Shown piece after piece: positions 44,640 through 55,448 of a DNA stretch of 64,000 nucleotides (the stretch's first letter is position 1; every line of letters begins with the position of its first letter). The notes below the pieces were generated by a model. That model made no database searches and had not been told where the DNA came from. It saw only the letters and a program-made list of their open reading frames with translations. Origin of the DNA: Stictocephala bisonia. Lineage: Eukaryota > Arthropoda > Insecta > Hemiptera > Membracidae. The stretch is from assembly GCA_035578905.1 (NCBI GenBank), contig JAQJVL010000795.1:303501-367500 (forward strand), in the 5' to 3' direction. Made by a program: the position numbers and the translations under genes.

Positions 44640-45085
44640 AGTAACAGTTTTCAAACATCGTTTTTAAACCAAACAAGAGAGTAGGTGTGAGGGTTTTTTA
44701 GAGTGGTATATAAGTTGGTAGAATGTGAGGACTTGTTGAGAGTGGTATCTTCGTTGGGAGGTAGGGAGCCTGTTGATTGCACTATCTGCGTTGGGATACT
44801 AAAAGGCTGATGGAAACTTGTATCTAAGTTGGGAAGGTGTGAGGGTTGTTTCGAGTGGAGCCCTGTTGATAGAACGATCTGCGTTGGGAGAGTAAAGGTC
44901 TGATTAAAACTTGTTTCCAAGTTTGGAAGGTGTGCTGTCTTTTTAGAGTGGTACCTCAGTTAGGAGAGTTTGTAGATAATCGTATCTATGTTAGGAGGGT
45001 GGGGAGGTCTCTTAAGCGGTATCTACGTTGGATGAGTAGAAAGGCTTGAAAGTGGTTTCTAGGTTGGTAGGGTGGGGAGGATATT
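44640..45085 (+). repeat. Degenerate minisatellite, ~38-bp period, about 10 units
   Basis: Recurring core GGTATCTACGTTGGGAGGGT with heavy variation, for example GGTATCTTCGTTGGGAGG at 44742, TGTATCTAAGTTGGGAAGG at 44819 and CGTATCTATGTTAGGAGGGT at 44982. The 89-codon minus-strand frame at 44651-44920 lies across it and is a by-product. Confidence 0.75.
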
Positions 45086-45214
45086 GGGAGTGAATGTGTC
45101 TTAATTAAAAACTTTGGGACTGACTGGATTAGCTAGTGTAATTTAGACAGTAAGTTTTAAGAGTTGCTACTAATTATACTAAGATACTTCTAATTTAGAA
45201 TGATAATGGTGATG

Positions 45215-45345
45215 TAGTATTGACTCTAGTCGGATGTAACATCATTTGTCTGTCAGTACCACTCCCACACTACAGGTGCAGGCAGCTATATCTCATCCTC
45301 TACGGTCAACTGCACTCAGCTGATTGGTTCTTTATACGTCACAAT
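45215..45345 (+). repeat. R1-related repeat, diverged subfamily, copy B
   Basis: GTCAGTACCACTCCCACACT, CTACGGTCAACTGCACTCAG and TTTATACGTCAC. It aligns by eye with 41985-42140. Confidence 0.5.
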
Positions 45346-45680
45346 CGTGATGAATCAATATTAAATGTAACTAATATAGGTAGTATAATGTTTATTATAT
45401 CAATACAATTTAGACAGATTGAAAAGTAGCTCTGAATAAAATATAAATGTATTTGTATACATATAAGATTTAATTAGCTAATTTAATTTTTAAACACTAA
45501 AAGCCTACACAATAGTCCATAGTATCATTGCATAAATTGTCAAAGTAAGATCAACACGAATCCTAAAGTATTAAAGATTTTTAAAAAGACATTTTGGCCG
45601 TAGTTTAGTTTAGGTTAGGTTACGTCCTAGCCTTCCGCTTACTAGTACGGCCTGCATTAGTTAGCAACCCTTCTAAGCTG
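45346..45680. other. Nothing recognised
   Basis: A short TTTAGGTTAGGTTACG stub occurs at about 45611. Confidence 0.4.
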
Positions 45681-46076
45681 AGCGCCGAACACTGATTGAC
45701 AGCTCATCTTCTCTGTTCGGAGTTACGGGAAAAATCTGTCACAATTTTATCACCCCGAGCTGAGCTGTGTTTTAATATTTGGACAAACCACAACTCCGAG
45801 AATGTTCATCGACTGCAGATCATGTTCATTGTTGTAGTGTTGTGTATAGTTGTTCTAGATTTTTACAATTTCAACTTGGCTAGTTCACATACAATAGCAG
45901 TGGTTGCATACAATTTTCTTTCACAAAGAAGAAATGGTGGCATGACGGTATTGGCAATCTTTACATTTCAGCAAATAAGCGGAGTGTTTTATTTATCTAA
46001 GAATTTTACCAGAACTCCAATTGAGGTGATGATTTTGGGTGTTATGGAGAGAAGTTACGGCATGATGTTATGAACA
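45681..46076 (+). other. 125-codon open frame, not recognised
   Basis: Open from 45696 to 46073. The middle is hydrophobic (IMFIVVVLCIVVLDF), which could be a membrane segment, followed by a neutral stretch. No family motif recognised and no repeat copy in the window. GC-rich GAGC/GCCGA motifs at its start resemble those of the adjacent 46077-46261 MITE, so it may be the interior of a larger decayed DNA transposon. In AT-biased sequence a 125-codon frame by chance is possible. Low confidence as a gene. Confidence 0.2.
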
Positions 46077-46261
46077 TGCCACACACTACCAACCCCGAGC
46101 CGAGCGCCGAGCCGTAACTTTCCTTTGATGCGTCGGAGAAAAACCGACAACAGATGGTTTGCGGCTCTGCTCGCCACGACGTTCGCGTCGGAGCTCCGAT
46201 CCACTACACATTATCGTAACATGTGAAAATATTACGCGACGGCTCTCGGTAGTGTGTGGCA
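46077..46261. mobile_element. 185-bp GC-rich MITE with 14-bp perfect terminal inverted repeats
   Basis: Starts TGCCACACACTACC and ends GGTAGTGTGTGGCA, a perfect 14-bp inverted repeat. Next to the ends are CCGAGCCGAGCGCCGAGCCG and ACGGCTCTC. The interior has CGACGTTCGCGTCGGAGC. No matching target duplication was seen, so the superfamily is undecided. Confidence 0.75.
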
Positions 46262-46874
46262 AGCTTTAGAGTGTTACCAATGTCTTCTAACCTCTTAACC
46301 CACATGAACGAATTGTGTTCGCATCAGGGACATTGTTATTACGTGGAATAGCACATCGTCGGCGAACTACGTCGCAACTAGTCTGTGAGTTCTGTCACCC
46401 AAATCAAATTATACCGTCTAATAGTATAGTTTATTATTGAGATACAAAAATAACCTAATTTTATGATTTTAAACTGATGATTTTTATTTGAAAAATATAT
46501 GTATAATTAGATTTTAAAGTTTTTTTTGAAAGTTTCATTTCACTAATTATTAATACTTGTGTTTAGTTTTCATACTAACGCGTTGTATGAAAAGGGACCA
46601 AAAATATCTGAAAAACGTTATCCTAATGAAGTAGAAGATAAAGTTTCTAATTCCAACTTGATAAACGTAAGCAGAAATGTCACTCACAGATGCAAACTAT
46701 TAACTAATGAACTCCTGCATTAGTTAGCATCCATTTATTACTTCTAACTGCTGCTTTCACGATACATATATGTTTTAGATTTCACCTTAATTTACTACTG
46801 TATATAATTAAATTTCCACCACTAGATTTACGTATTTATCACTCATTTATATTTTAAACATTATCAGGAGTAAT
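46262..46874. other. Nothing recognised
   Basis: Two occurrences of GCATTAGTTAGCA-type sequence, near 45653 and 46722, are the only echo seen. Confidence 0.35.
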
Positions 46875-47290
46875 TGGGTGGGTCATGGCCACTTTACTTG
46901 TATGAGTGGTCAGTTGGTCCTACACTTGACCTACAATCCCAGAACAACGCATTATACTTACGGTGGTATTGATCTACCCACCCACGTGGGTGGGTAGATT
47001 CAGTGCCATTGACCCATCCGCCCATTTGAACATTTACAGTACCATTCACCCAACCAGTTACATTCAGTGCTATTGACCCATCCACCCACTTGAACATTTA
47101 CAGTACCATTCACCCACCCAGTTACATTCAGTGCTATTGACCCATCCGCCCACCCATACACGTACGTCGTGCATTAGTATCGACTCACCCACTCGCCTAT
47201 ACATGTACAGTGGTTTAGACCCACCCTCCCACCCATTCCAATATAGAGTTATTGAACATCCACCTACCCAAATACACGTTCAGTCTTATT
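46875..47290 (-). repeat. MS37 minisatellite array, locus 4, diverged, with a 28-bp palindrome
   Basis: Degenerate units around TTCAGTGCYATTGACCCATC and CRCCCA. A subgroup has a ~60-bp higher-order unit with ACTTGAACATTTACAGTACC. At 46972-46999 a perfect 28-bp palindrome is centred on CCCACGTGGG. The frame 46894-47097 (-) is a by-product. Confidence 0.85.
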
Positions 47291-47834
47291 ACGTTGTAGG
47301 TGTTTAATTTTAAAGACTATCTTTCCTTTCTGTTGTTTTGAGATTTATAAGTTAACTTTCGTGAATGTATGTACTCCTTCTTGAGTTGTATGCAGGCAAT
47401 ATCGTGTTAACACGTTATCACTACAATTGCGTGACATTGACAGTGTTGATAAGGTTAAAACATATATTCGAAACCAAATGTAACTTGACAACACTTGTCA
47501 CTGGTCTTATCTCCGAATACAATACTAATCTCAAGTATTCGTATAAGCCTCTAATCTACGTCTTCCCAGCATCTTTAGATAGTTTCAGTTGTTCTCAATC
47601 GAGTTGACTTCCTGTGAGGTTATATTGAATTGTGTAATTAATAGTTTTTGTGTACAGCTTTTTTTCGTGACTTGGGACAGTGAATTAGTTAATTCGGACC
47701 TTACTAGTTTATGTATGCTGTTTCTGCAATGCTTTAGTAAGTAAATTTATTCAGAATATACTCAATGATAATATTTCATTCATTTGTTAAATGCAAGTAT
47801 ACAATTATTTAGTATTAAATTTAAGAAACCTATT
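47291..47834. other. Nothing recognised
   Basis: The 80-codon frame at 47365-47607 (+) has no recognisable motif. Confidence 0.4.
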
Positions 47835-48255
47835 CATTATTCATTCATAAGACGCCGATCGTCAAGATATGGGCGATTTTGAAGGCGAACGAGTGCGATA
47901 AGTGTATTTGAACGAATGTAGTCATTGTTACTAACTAACGTTGAATGTTCCTCAGAAATAGATAGCTCAATATCCAGGTCAACTAAGGGACTTACAGCTT
48001 TACGTGAAATCGGAACCACGTAGTGTTGGTTTGATTGTAAGCTAACTGACAAGCCTGACACTCAGTTCTCTTCCCTACACTATATCTGAACTTTAACTAC
48101 CATCCAACATGGACACCCCAGACTTCTTTAGTAGTGTGCACGTCGATGGCAACCAGTGAAGGTCCGAGTATAGAATCTATCACCTACAATCTCCTCCACA
48201 CTTTGTCCCCAAGTAGCTGGGTTACAACACTGCACTACTAGTGCCGATAAACAAG
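47835..48255 (-). mobile_element. SINE-C, full length, reverse orientation
   Basis: Minus strand: head TATCGGCACTAGTAGTGCAG and CTACTTGGGGACAAAG, body GGTTGCCATCGACGTGCACA, GGGGTGTCCATGTTGGATGG and ACTACGTGGTTCCGATTTC. The tail is shared with SINE-B: TAACAATGACTACATTCGTT and CATATCTTGACGATCGGCGT, then CTTATGAATGAATAATGAAT. This copy shows that SINE-C and SINE-B have the same 3' end. Confidence 0.9.
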
Positions 48256-48924
48256 TAACATATGACGTTATTATTATAAAATAATAAAAATTCCAAGGTA
48301 GCATTTACCATGTTTTAGGTATACTTTAATAAGTGAAATATTACAAAATACAATGAAGATAAGTTTAATATTTATTGGTAAAAATTCTAAGGAAGGGGAA
48401 TTTTTTTAATATCATTCTATCGTTCTATAAATAATTTATTTAGTTAATATAAGAGTTGATCATAGAATAAATTTGTTTAGTTAATATTGCAGGGGTATAG
48501 AATTGCATTATTTTGTTGCAAAATGTGTATGCCTCACAAGCATAAAGAATTATGGGAAAGATATCACCTATACTCAAAAATCTCTTATTCTACGTACGGG
48601 TTTTATTACTAAGAAATGTTTTACATAAGACGATAACAATATTTACTTACATATAAAATAATATATTTTTCAACTAAATAATTTTTAAATTTAACGTAGT
48701 TTCTTGGTTTTTTTTATGTTTGAGAATCATTCGCAAAGCATTCTTATTGAGTATAGTTTTGTCTGTGTAACATGGTTTCTAAAAGCCATTCATTAATAGG
48801 CCAATAGCTAAGGCAAACAAAATATGTCTTATCTGAAGCTTATCAATGTCTGATTTCTGACGTATTAAAAAGCCTACTATTCGGTACTTTCTCCAAGAAA
48901 ATTGACTAAAATTTATCCACCACC
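48256..48924. other. Nothing recognised
   Basis: AT-rich; AGTTAATATAAGAGTTGATC and AGTTAATATTGCAGGGGT at 48437 and 48478 form a short local duplication (TAAATTTRTTTAGTTAATAT). Confidence 0.4.
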
Positions 48925-49062
48925 CAACATGGACAGCTAAACTTCTCTAGTAGTGTCCACGATATTAGTAAAATCTGAAGAAACCGTGGCTTTATGAAGA
49001 GGACCGAGAACAAAACCTATCACATCAATCTCTTAGCCTCCTAGGAACGCCACTAGTAAAAT
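48925..49062 (-). mobile_element. SINE-C 5' part, reverse orientation
   Basis: CACCCAACATGGACAGCTAA, ACTTCTCTAGTAGTGTCCAC and, at the right, CGCCACTAGTAAAAT correspond to the body and head of SINE-C. It abuts the MS37 array at 49068. Confidence 0.65.
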
Positions 49063-49067
49063 TTTTT

Positions 49068-49267
49068 AACCCACCCTAATGTACATTGGTTATAATCACC
49101 CACCCACCTACACACATACAGTAGAGATGAACCACCCACACGCCTATACACATACAGTAGTAATGATCCACCTACCCACCTATGCACATACAGTATTAAT
49201 GACTTACCCAACCGCCTATACACATACAGTAGTAATGACTCACCCACCCACCCGTATATGTACAGTT
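49068..49267 (-). repeat. MS37 minisatellite array, locus 5
   Basis: About five units with CACCCACCTACACACATACA and GTAGTAATGA. It shares the register of loci 2 and 7 but has lost most GC. Frames at 49053-49288 on both strands are by-products. Confidence 0.9.
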
Positions 49268-49394
49268 TTGATGAAAAATAACACATAAAATATGTGCATT
49301 AATATTAAAAATCAGATATTTTATTAATACGAAGTTGATTACGGGCATTTCTAAGATTTCGGATACGTTAAACGTGTGTATATAAACTACTAGA

Positions 49395-49485
49395 CAAGAC
49401 CACTTATGACGGGGTGGTTCTCTACGCTTGCTTACCCTTTCCTACGTAGTTCTCTCTAAGCCTTCTGCTATCCTCCTAGATAACA
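49395..49485 (-). repeat. R4, copy 2, inverted relative to 23950-24055
   Basis: GGGGTGGTTCTCTACGCTTG then CTTACCCTTTCC is the complement of the 24.0-kb copy. Confidence 0.6.
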
Positions 49486-50063
49486 AAGTGTTATGGTCTA
49501 GAAATCATATAAGTCTACTTTAATGTGATGCAAATTATGTTAGAATTACTAGAAATGTCCTTAAACATTTCACAATGAAAACATATCAAGCCATGATTTT
49601 AGTACATTAACAATTAATCTCAACGGTACTCTTATGGAGAAAAGTAAACATGAAGGGGCAGTTTCTACTCCTTAGGAATTCAATTTCTACAAATTCTTTC
49701 TTGGTGGGTCTTTACGATACACAAGCTAAGTTCCTTCCAAATGTCATCCAAATCCGTTGAGTGTTTCACGATTTCGTGATGAGTGATTGCATCGTTTATT
49801 ATACAAAGTATGCATTAACGCTTGGGAAAATATTATAAAAGTAGTCAATGTCATCGTCTATTTAAATAACTTTAGGAAATGTAATAGTTTTTGACCGAAT
49901 AGATTGTTTAAGTTGGGAAGGATACCTTAAATTGTCGTATCCATCCTCTAAATATTCAGTCCATTACCAATGTACATTAATTCATTAATAGTCATTAATT
50001 CATTAGTCATTAATAAAAAGTGTTAGAAGTATGGTGGAAGATTTTGTTCACTATCAATTATAG
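49486..50063. other. Nothing recognised
   Basis: A short ATTCATTAATAGTCATTAAT duplication occurs at 49978-50012. Confidence 0.4.
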
Positions 50064-50426
50064 ATGTCTGGCTATTTTAAGAACATTCCGATTTTTTTAT
50101 TTAGCTTGTTGGCCCGTAATTTAGAAAAAATATTGCCAAGGACAATTTTATTCCGATTATTTTCAGTTCAAATGTCAAGGGATCGCCGAACTTTACATCA
50201 AAAGAAAATACCAAATGGTGTATTCAAATCTTTTCAAATAAAAGTAATCTTTCCAAAAGTGAGCTGTTTTGGACTTCTGAATTATTTTGTAGAAATGTGT
50301 TATTACATTTCAGAGTTCAGTGACTTTGACGACACAAACAACCGCAAGTTGACGGATCTTTTCAAAATAACAGTAAACTTCCGAAATCGAGCTGTTTTGA
50401 ACTTTCTGAAGTCTGAACTGCCATAG
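50064..50426 (+). other. 120-codon open frame with an internal degenerate duplication, not recognised
   Basis: The frame is open from 50064 to 50426. A roughly 127-bp step separates TTTTCAAATAAAAGTAATCT (50232) with GAGCTGTTTTGGACTTCTGA from TTTTCAAAATAACAGTAAAC (50358) with GAGCTGTTTTGAACTTTCTG, so the C-terminal part is an imperfect tandem duplication at DNA level. The product has no domain or signal peptide I recognise. No splice context or promoter seen. It may be a fragment of an unknown repeat rather than a gene. Confidence 0.25.
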
Positions 50427-51599
50427 AGTATTTTTGTGTAGCCTTTATATAAGAAGAAACTATTTTAGTTTAACCTAATACAACATTTATGAAAATAAAC
50501 CAATGTCAGATTTGACGAATAAAGATCGTAAGTACTTTTACTCTATTTTTACTTAATCTTTCCACTGTTTTCCAACCTTTCTCTTATATATTATATTTCT
50601 ATCCACTATCAGCCTTGTCGTTAGATAATTGTTTTTCATATTTAAATAAATTTATTGTTGCAGAATTGCTGTCAATGATGCTTCTATAGGTGAGTAATTA
50701 TTTAAGACACATTTTTACTAACGTGTGTGTATTTTATTTGAATAATATATTTTTACTAAATGAATTACATTATTATTAATGTATTCCATTCATAAAACAC
50801 TAAACAACTAATTTTACTGCTTGGCTATTAAATGTACTTACTGCCTATACATATCAAAATAAAGGTTTTCACGTCTCGTTTTACATGTCTAAACGTGTTT
50901 TTGTGTTTGTTCCGTATAAATTAATTAGAAAGCAAGTAATTAAATCCTTTGCTAAATTATTTAAATTTTTCTGATTACTAAACATACGCTGTACAAAATT
51001 ACTGTTTCGAGGACAAAATATTCATCTTTGTCTTTAAGCTTTTTTTTAAAACGTTTGCATTTAAAAACTACAAGTAAAAAGCAAAACCTTTTAAAATTAT
51101 AAAACTAATTCAACGATGCGTGTTCTTTAACGTTTTGAATGCGTTTTGGATGAGTCAAATGCATAATTACTTACACCATTAACCTAAAATACTATCAAAG
51201 TGTAATTTTAGGTAAAGTGGGCGCGTGAGTGCGAAAATTGACATGGTGGTAACTTTAATGGATAACTAATCTGGATTTTAACTAAAGCTATTTTAACATT
51301 TAAAATGGAAAATTATACTTAGTAAAACTGTCATTGATTTGTTACAAAATAATAGTTCATGTTTAAAAACAGAATTACATTGCAATATTTCCCTTTCCTA
51401 TTAATGAACGAAACGCTTGTAATATTCAAATAGTATTTTTAAGTAAACTTAACAGGCCTATGCACAAGTCTATCTATTTACTATAAACTCGTTATTTTTC
51501 AACTATATTAGAACGCAATGTAAGCTTAAAATCTTTAATATAAAATTTGACATTCCCATAAAATGTTTTCACTAAAATTACACATAATTTAATTCTCTC
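50427..51599. other. Nothing recognised
   Basis: AT-rich with no repeat copies noticed. Confidence 0.45.
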
Positions 51600-52120
51600 G
51601 TTGCCACCCAGTTGAACGCTCCGAGAAATTAAGTTCTAGATTCTATCGCAAGTGTCACTAGGATTATCAAAGAGCCTGCCTCACTAACACACACTACCGT
51701 TACCTAACCCAACCTCACTGTCCCCACCTGCCCCACCCCACAAATTGTACAAAATTACACTTATAGTAAACTTTAGCAGTGAAGTTTCTATATATTATTA
51801 ATCTACAAATAGTTATGTATTGAATATATGTCAATTACAGAAAAATAATTGCTTACACGTTGCATCTTTTGTTTAAGTTTTAATTTACACTAGGTTGGAT
51901 ATTAACTTTGGTATACAATATTTACGGAGTGTTAATGGAATACATCGCAAGGGTTCTTAATGAGTTATGTACCAAGGAAAACCACATTAGCCACTTTAGG
52001 TAGCCATATCTCCTTAAAGAAATTTTTTTAATTTTTTCCTTCTAATATTTATTACCTAAGATAATACTAACACTTTTCTTTTTTATTAAGAAATTTTATT
52101 TGATCGGAAACTCATAAAAA
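51600..52120 (+). repeat. R2 dispersed repeat, copy 3
   Basis: CCCAGTTGAACGCTCCGAGA, TCTAGATTCTATCGCAAGTG, AAAGAGCCTGCCTCACTAAC, GAGTTATGTACCAAGGAAAA and TTAGGTAGCCATATCTCCTT. It ends about 75 bp before the pogo-like fragment. Confidence 0.75.
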
Positions 52121-52195
52121 CTTACTAAGTTCAAATTTTTGACACGTAAAATATAACGTTTGTCATCAATACTTTTGTTATTACATAAGTGTTTG

Positions 52196-52384
52196 TTATT
52201 CGTGCAGCATTAAGTGGAAATTCAACCCCAAGTGCCCAATTTCAAGCAGGTAGTTTACGAGCTCTTCCTCCAACCCCTTAAGCACCACTTCTATCGGCGA
52301 CAGTCCGGCCATACGACCTGTGATGGGTGATTTTATGACACGTGTTGCTGTAAACACGTCCATCTTAGCCACAATCGCCTTCAT
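52196..52384 (-). pseudogene. Pogo-like transposase N-terminal fragment (psq/CENP-B-type DNA-binding region)
   Basis: A 62-codon minus-strand frame. MDVFTATRVIKSPITGRM resembles the pipsqueak-type helix-turn-helix of pogo transposases (G-V-x-x-A-x-x-x-x-x-P-x-x-T-L). After a linker, LEEELVNYLLEIGHLGLNF resembles the start of the CENP-B-type second DNA-binding domain, usually LEEELV-x-x-LLEM-x-x-x-GF. These domains bind transposon ends. The DDE catalytic domain is not present downstream (lower coordinates); the frame ends at 52196. GC-richer than flanks. An exapted gene is possible, but a truncated transposon is more likely. Confidence 0.55.
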
Positions 52385-52439
52385 ATTTACGAGTATTAAA
52401 CGTGGAATTTCTTCTAGCGTAACATGTTTTTACTTATTT

Positions 52440-52760
52440 TTATTGATAAGACATCGATCGTCAAAAAATTGACGAATGAGTATCATGAGTGTAAGTGAAC
52501 TAGTGTATCATTTTTACTAAGATCAACTATTCCTTAAAAAGGGATAATATTAATAACCCAATAATATCAGGCCCACTAAGAGGTTTACACTTTAGCATGG
52601 AATCCGAACCACGAGTATTAGAATGATTTTTGGCAAACTGACAAGCTCATATATATTTCTGCTTTTCATAGCACTTAAAACCTAGCAACATCCAACATGG
52701 ACAACCCAGACTTTTCTAGCAGTCTCGACGTTGATGGCAACCACTAAGCTGATGACAAGT
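52440..52760 (-). mobile_element. SINE-C, reverse orientation, degraded
   Basis: Minus-strand tail TGACGATCGATGTCTTATCA, body TCGTGGTTCGGATTCCATGC and GGGTTGTCCATGTTGGATG and ATCAACGTCGAGACTGC. The head region after 52760 is not recognisable. Confidence 0.75.
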
Positions 52761-53051
52761 TGGTATAAAAGACATGAAAATCGAGACCATCACAGAGCAA
52801 AGTGAACACTTATACTGTACTCATAAGCTATAAAACTTCGAATCGACATAGCAATCCAAATTAACTTGGATAAATGCAATTAAATGTTGTAATGACTATG
52901 TGTTTGTATTTTCCAATTGAGTATCTGCTTATTTGTTGTCTTGTTTAATTTACTTTCTTATGTATAAATGTATTCTTATGCCAGCCAATCGTCCTCTTGG
53001 CTATAGTTATTTCTAACAAAAATGATGGTTATGATGATAAATGACCATAAA

Positions 53052-53110
53052 TGACTCCTACATGTGCAGTGGTGTTGACCCACCTACCCACCCCTACATG
53101 TACTGTCGAG
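53052..53110 (-). repeat. MS37 minisatellite, locus 6 (about 1.5 units)
   Basis: CTACATGTGCAGTGGTGTTG, ACCCACCTACCCACCCCTAC and ATGTACTGTCGA. Confidence 0.75.
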
Positions 53111-53129
53111 ATAACCTATACCCCAAGTA

Positions 53130-53300
53130 TAGTACAACAATTTTTATAACCCTACACTCGGCCGTGCACTACTGACCTAAACTAATGAATGCAGTCCGAT
53201 GAGTCATTCTTGCATCGATTAACGACACCCTTTACAATGACACTTACAATACACTCCTCGCCCCTCGCCTACCGCTACTTCCGGAGCTCGAGTTATATAT
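53130..53300. other. GC-richer block, unassigned
   Basis: CACTCGGCCGTGCACTACTG and CTCCTCGCCCCTCGCCTACC stand out from the AT-rich surroundings. No frame or repeat copy in the window. Confidence 0.3.
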
Positions 53301-54258
53301 TTGAACTATACCTGAGTTAAAGAAGTAAAGTTGATTGGCTTTAATTAAAAGATTTGGAGTTTGGAGTCTCCAGCTTCAGGTTTTAAAAAATAAAATTAGC
53401 TTCAATTAAAAGGAAATGTTTGTAGATTGGTAAAAGGATGTATATTTCCTTTTGATTTATGCTGTTTTTTGTAATGTTTTAACCTGAATATAGCGTAATA
53501 ATAACTTCAAAACATGTAAAAACAACTCGTCAACTTTGGATTTTTGTGACAGGTATTGTACAAATTTATAAATAATGCCTCAAATAACCCGGTATAAAAC
53601 CACCAATCCTAACATTTTTACTTTCTACTAAAAAACATATTAACACACAGTTTGTAAATAAAAGGAAAACTAACCCTTACCCACATTGTAATCTACTAAA
53701 GCAATTCTAGAAGATGGAAAATAATTATTATCACTTTTGAACGTATTATTGACGTTCATGACAGCGGGATTACACGAGCAATGTTGTCTTACACTGATGT
53801 AAGAAATATTGGGACCATTTAAAATTTCTTGACCATTTCATATTATAATAATAACAAAAATTAAACTCAAATGCATATTTACTTAAATTTTTGGAAAATT
53901 TAAGACGTTTCATTTAGACTTAGAGAACACAAGTTATTTAAGGTTTAAGTCTCTACAAGCCTGAATGTTTTATAAATAGCACAAGGCGTGAGAAATTCAC
54001 ACCAAATAAAATGTAACCGGTGGGATGGTAGGAAAATACATCGATTCCATCTCAGATCTCTTATTGTGAAAGAAAATTTCGGATAGATAAACACAAAAGT
54101 TGGCAGCCTCCACAAAACTTTTAGGGGCTGTTATTTTCCTCCCTCATATCTTTGACAGCCACCTCACCTGTCTGCGTCTTTCTCCAGATGATTTGTCGAC
54201 TATCGTAATATTTGTGACTTTTTTAATAGCTTTGTTTAGTGACTCTATAATTGTAGTT
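53301..54258. other. Nothing recognised
   Basis: The 61-codon frame at 54100-54285 (+) runs into the TTAGG tract and is not convincing. Confidence 0.4.
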
Positions 54259-54434
54259 TTAGTTAAGTTAGGTAAGGTTAGTTAGGTTTAGCTTGGTTAT
54301 GATAGATTAGGTTAGGTTAGGTTAGGTTAGGTTGTGTTAAGTTAGGTTAGGTTAGGTTTAGAATAGGTTAAGTTTTTAAGAATAGGTTGGTTTAGGTTAG
54401 GTTAGGTTTTGGTTGGTTCGGTTAGGTTATGTTA
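54259..54434 (+). repeat. Interstitial telomere-like (TTAGG)n tract, degenerate
   Basis: About 30 TTAGG-type units with TTAAG, TTTAG and TTATG variants, opposite in orientation to the 13.4 and 43.5 kb tracts. Flanking inverted repeats are not evident, unlike the other tracts. Confidence 0.9.
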
Positions 54435-54726
54435 ATTTTGTTTGGGGAATCATTTTACGACTAAAAAGGCAGTTTTTCGGATTTCACAGAATGTCATTCC
54501 CTCTCTGAAAAATCATCTATGACTTTAGATCATTATTGTGAATTTGTTGGATATTTTCAACTTACGCCTTTGCTTTTTAAACAGTATAAGTTTAAAAAGC
54601 AAACACAACTTTATGAACGTTAGTTATTGTTAATAAATAAGGTACCAGACAATTAATCTGTCAATACATTTGTTGAACATTTCGTAACTTTTTTAAATAT
54701 TTACTAAATTTGTTAAATTGTTTTAT

Positions 54727-54834
54727 TTATTAGTATATTAACGAATTTAAAAATTCGTTAATATACTAATAACATGATTTAAAATGTTATTTAAAAATGT
54801 AAATTTAACATTTAAAAATGTTTTTATCATGTTG
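54727..54834. repeat. Two adjacent hairpins
   Basis: The first has a perfect 21-bp stem: TTATTAGTATATTAACGAAT (first 20 nt) from 54727, complement ending at 54772, 4-nt loop. The second, 54771-54834, starts AACATGATTTAAAATGTTAT and ends TTTTATCATGTT; it is an imperfect stem with internal ATTTAAAAATGT repeats. Possible cruciform or MITE remnant. Confidence 0.8.
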
Positions 54835-55282
54835 GCCTGCAATTAGAAAACGATGTACATGTTGACTATTTTTTATCGATGTTTTCTTAAATATTTTGAG
54901 AGTTACTTGCGTGGTTTAATACGGATTAAGGGCCCCAAACATTGGATCCAGTAGAATCCTTAAAATATTTTTGATTACGGATTGGCTCAAAATTAAACTG
55001 TAAAACCCGCATGCACCATTTAAAAAATAAACTAGTAACGTAGTTTAAATATCTGACTAGGATTGTTTGTAGCACTAACAGTTCTATAAATGCTGTTAAA
55101 AACTCTTTTTCTTGACTTGCTTTACATGTAATTAATGTTTCAAATAATGTAAACTATATTAAAAAAACTTTTATTCAATCATTATACATGTGTCAGTTAT
55201 TATTTATTATTAAATTATATTTTCCATTTTTTTTTAATCCATACAAATTTACAATATTGATATATTAAAAACTAATTATAGT
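54835..55282. other. Nothing recognised
   Basis: AT-rich, with no copies or frames noted. Confidence 0.4.
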
Positions 55283-55325
55283 CACACACACACACACACG
55301 CACACACACGCACGCACACATGCAC
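55283..55325 (+). repeat. (CA)n microsatellite, interrupted
   Basis: CACACA with G interruptions (CACACACGCACACACACGCA). Confidence 0.95.
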
Positions 55326-55448
55326 GCATTAAAATATAAGTTAATAATCAGGAAAATTATTAATTTATTTAATAAATTATTAAAATAAACAAAACTTATG
55401 TTTGTAACTAAGAACTTAAAAATAGTCTTTTAGTACTTACGAAAATTA

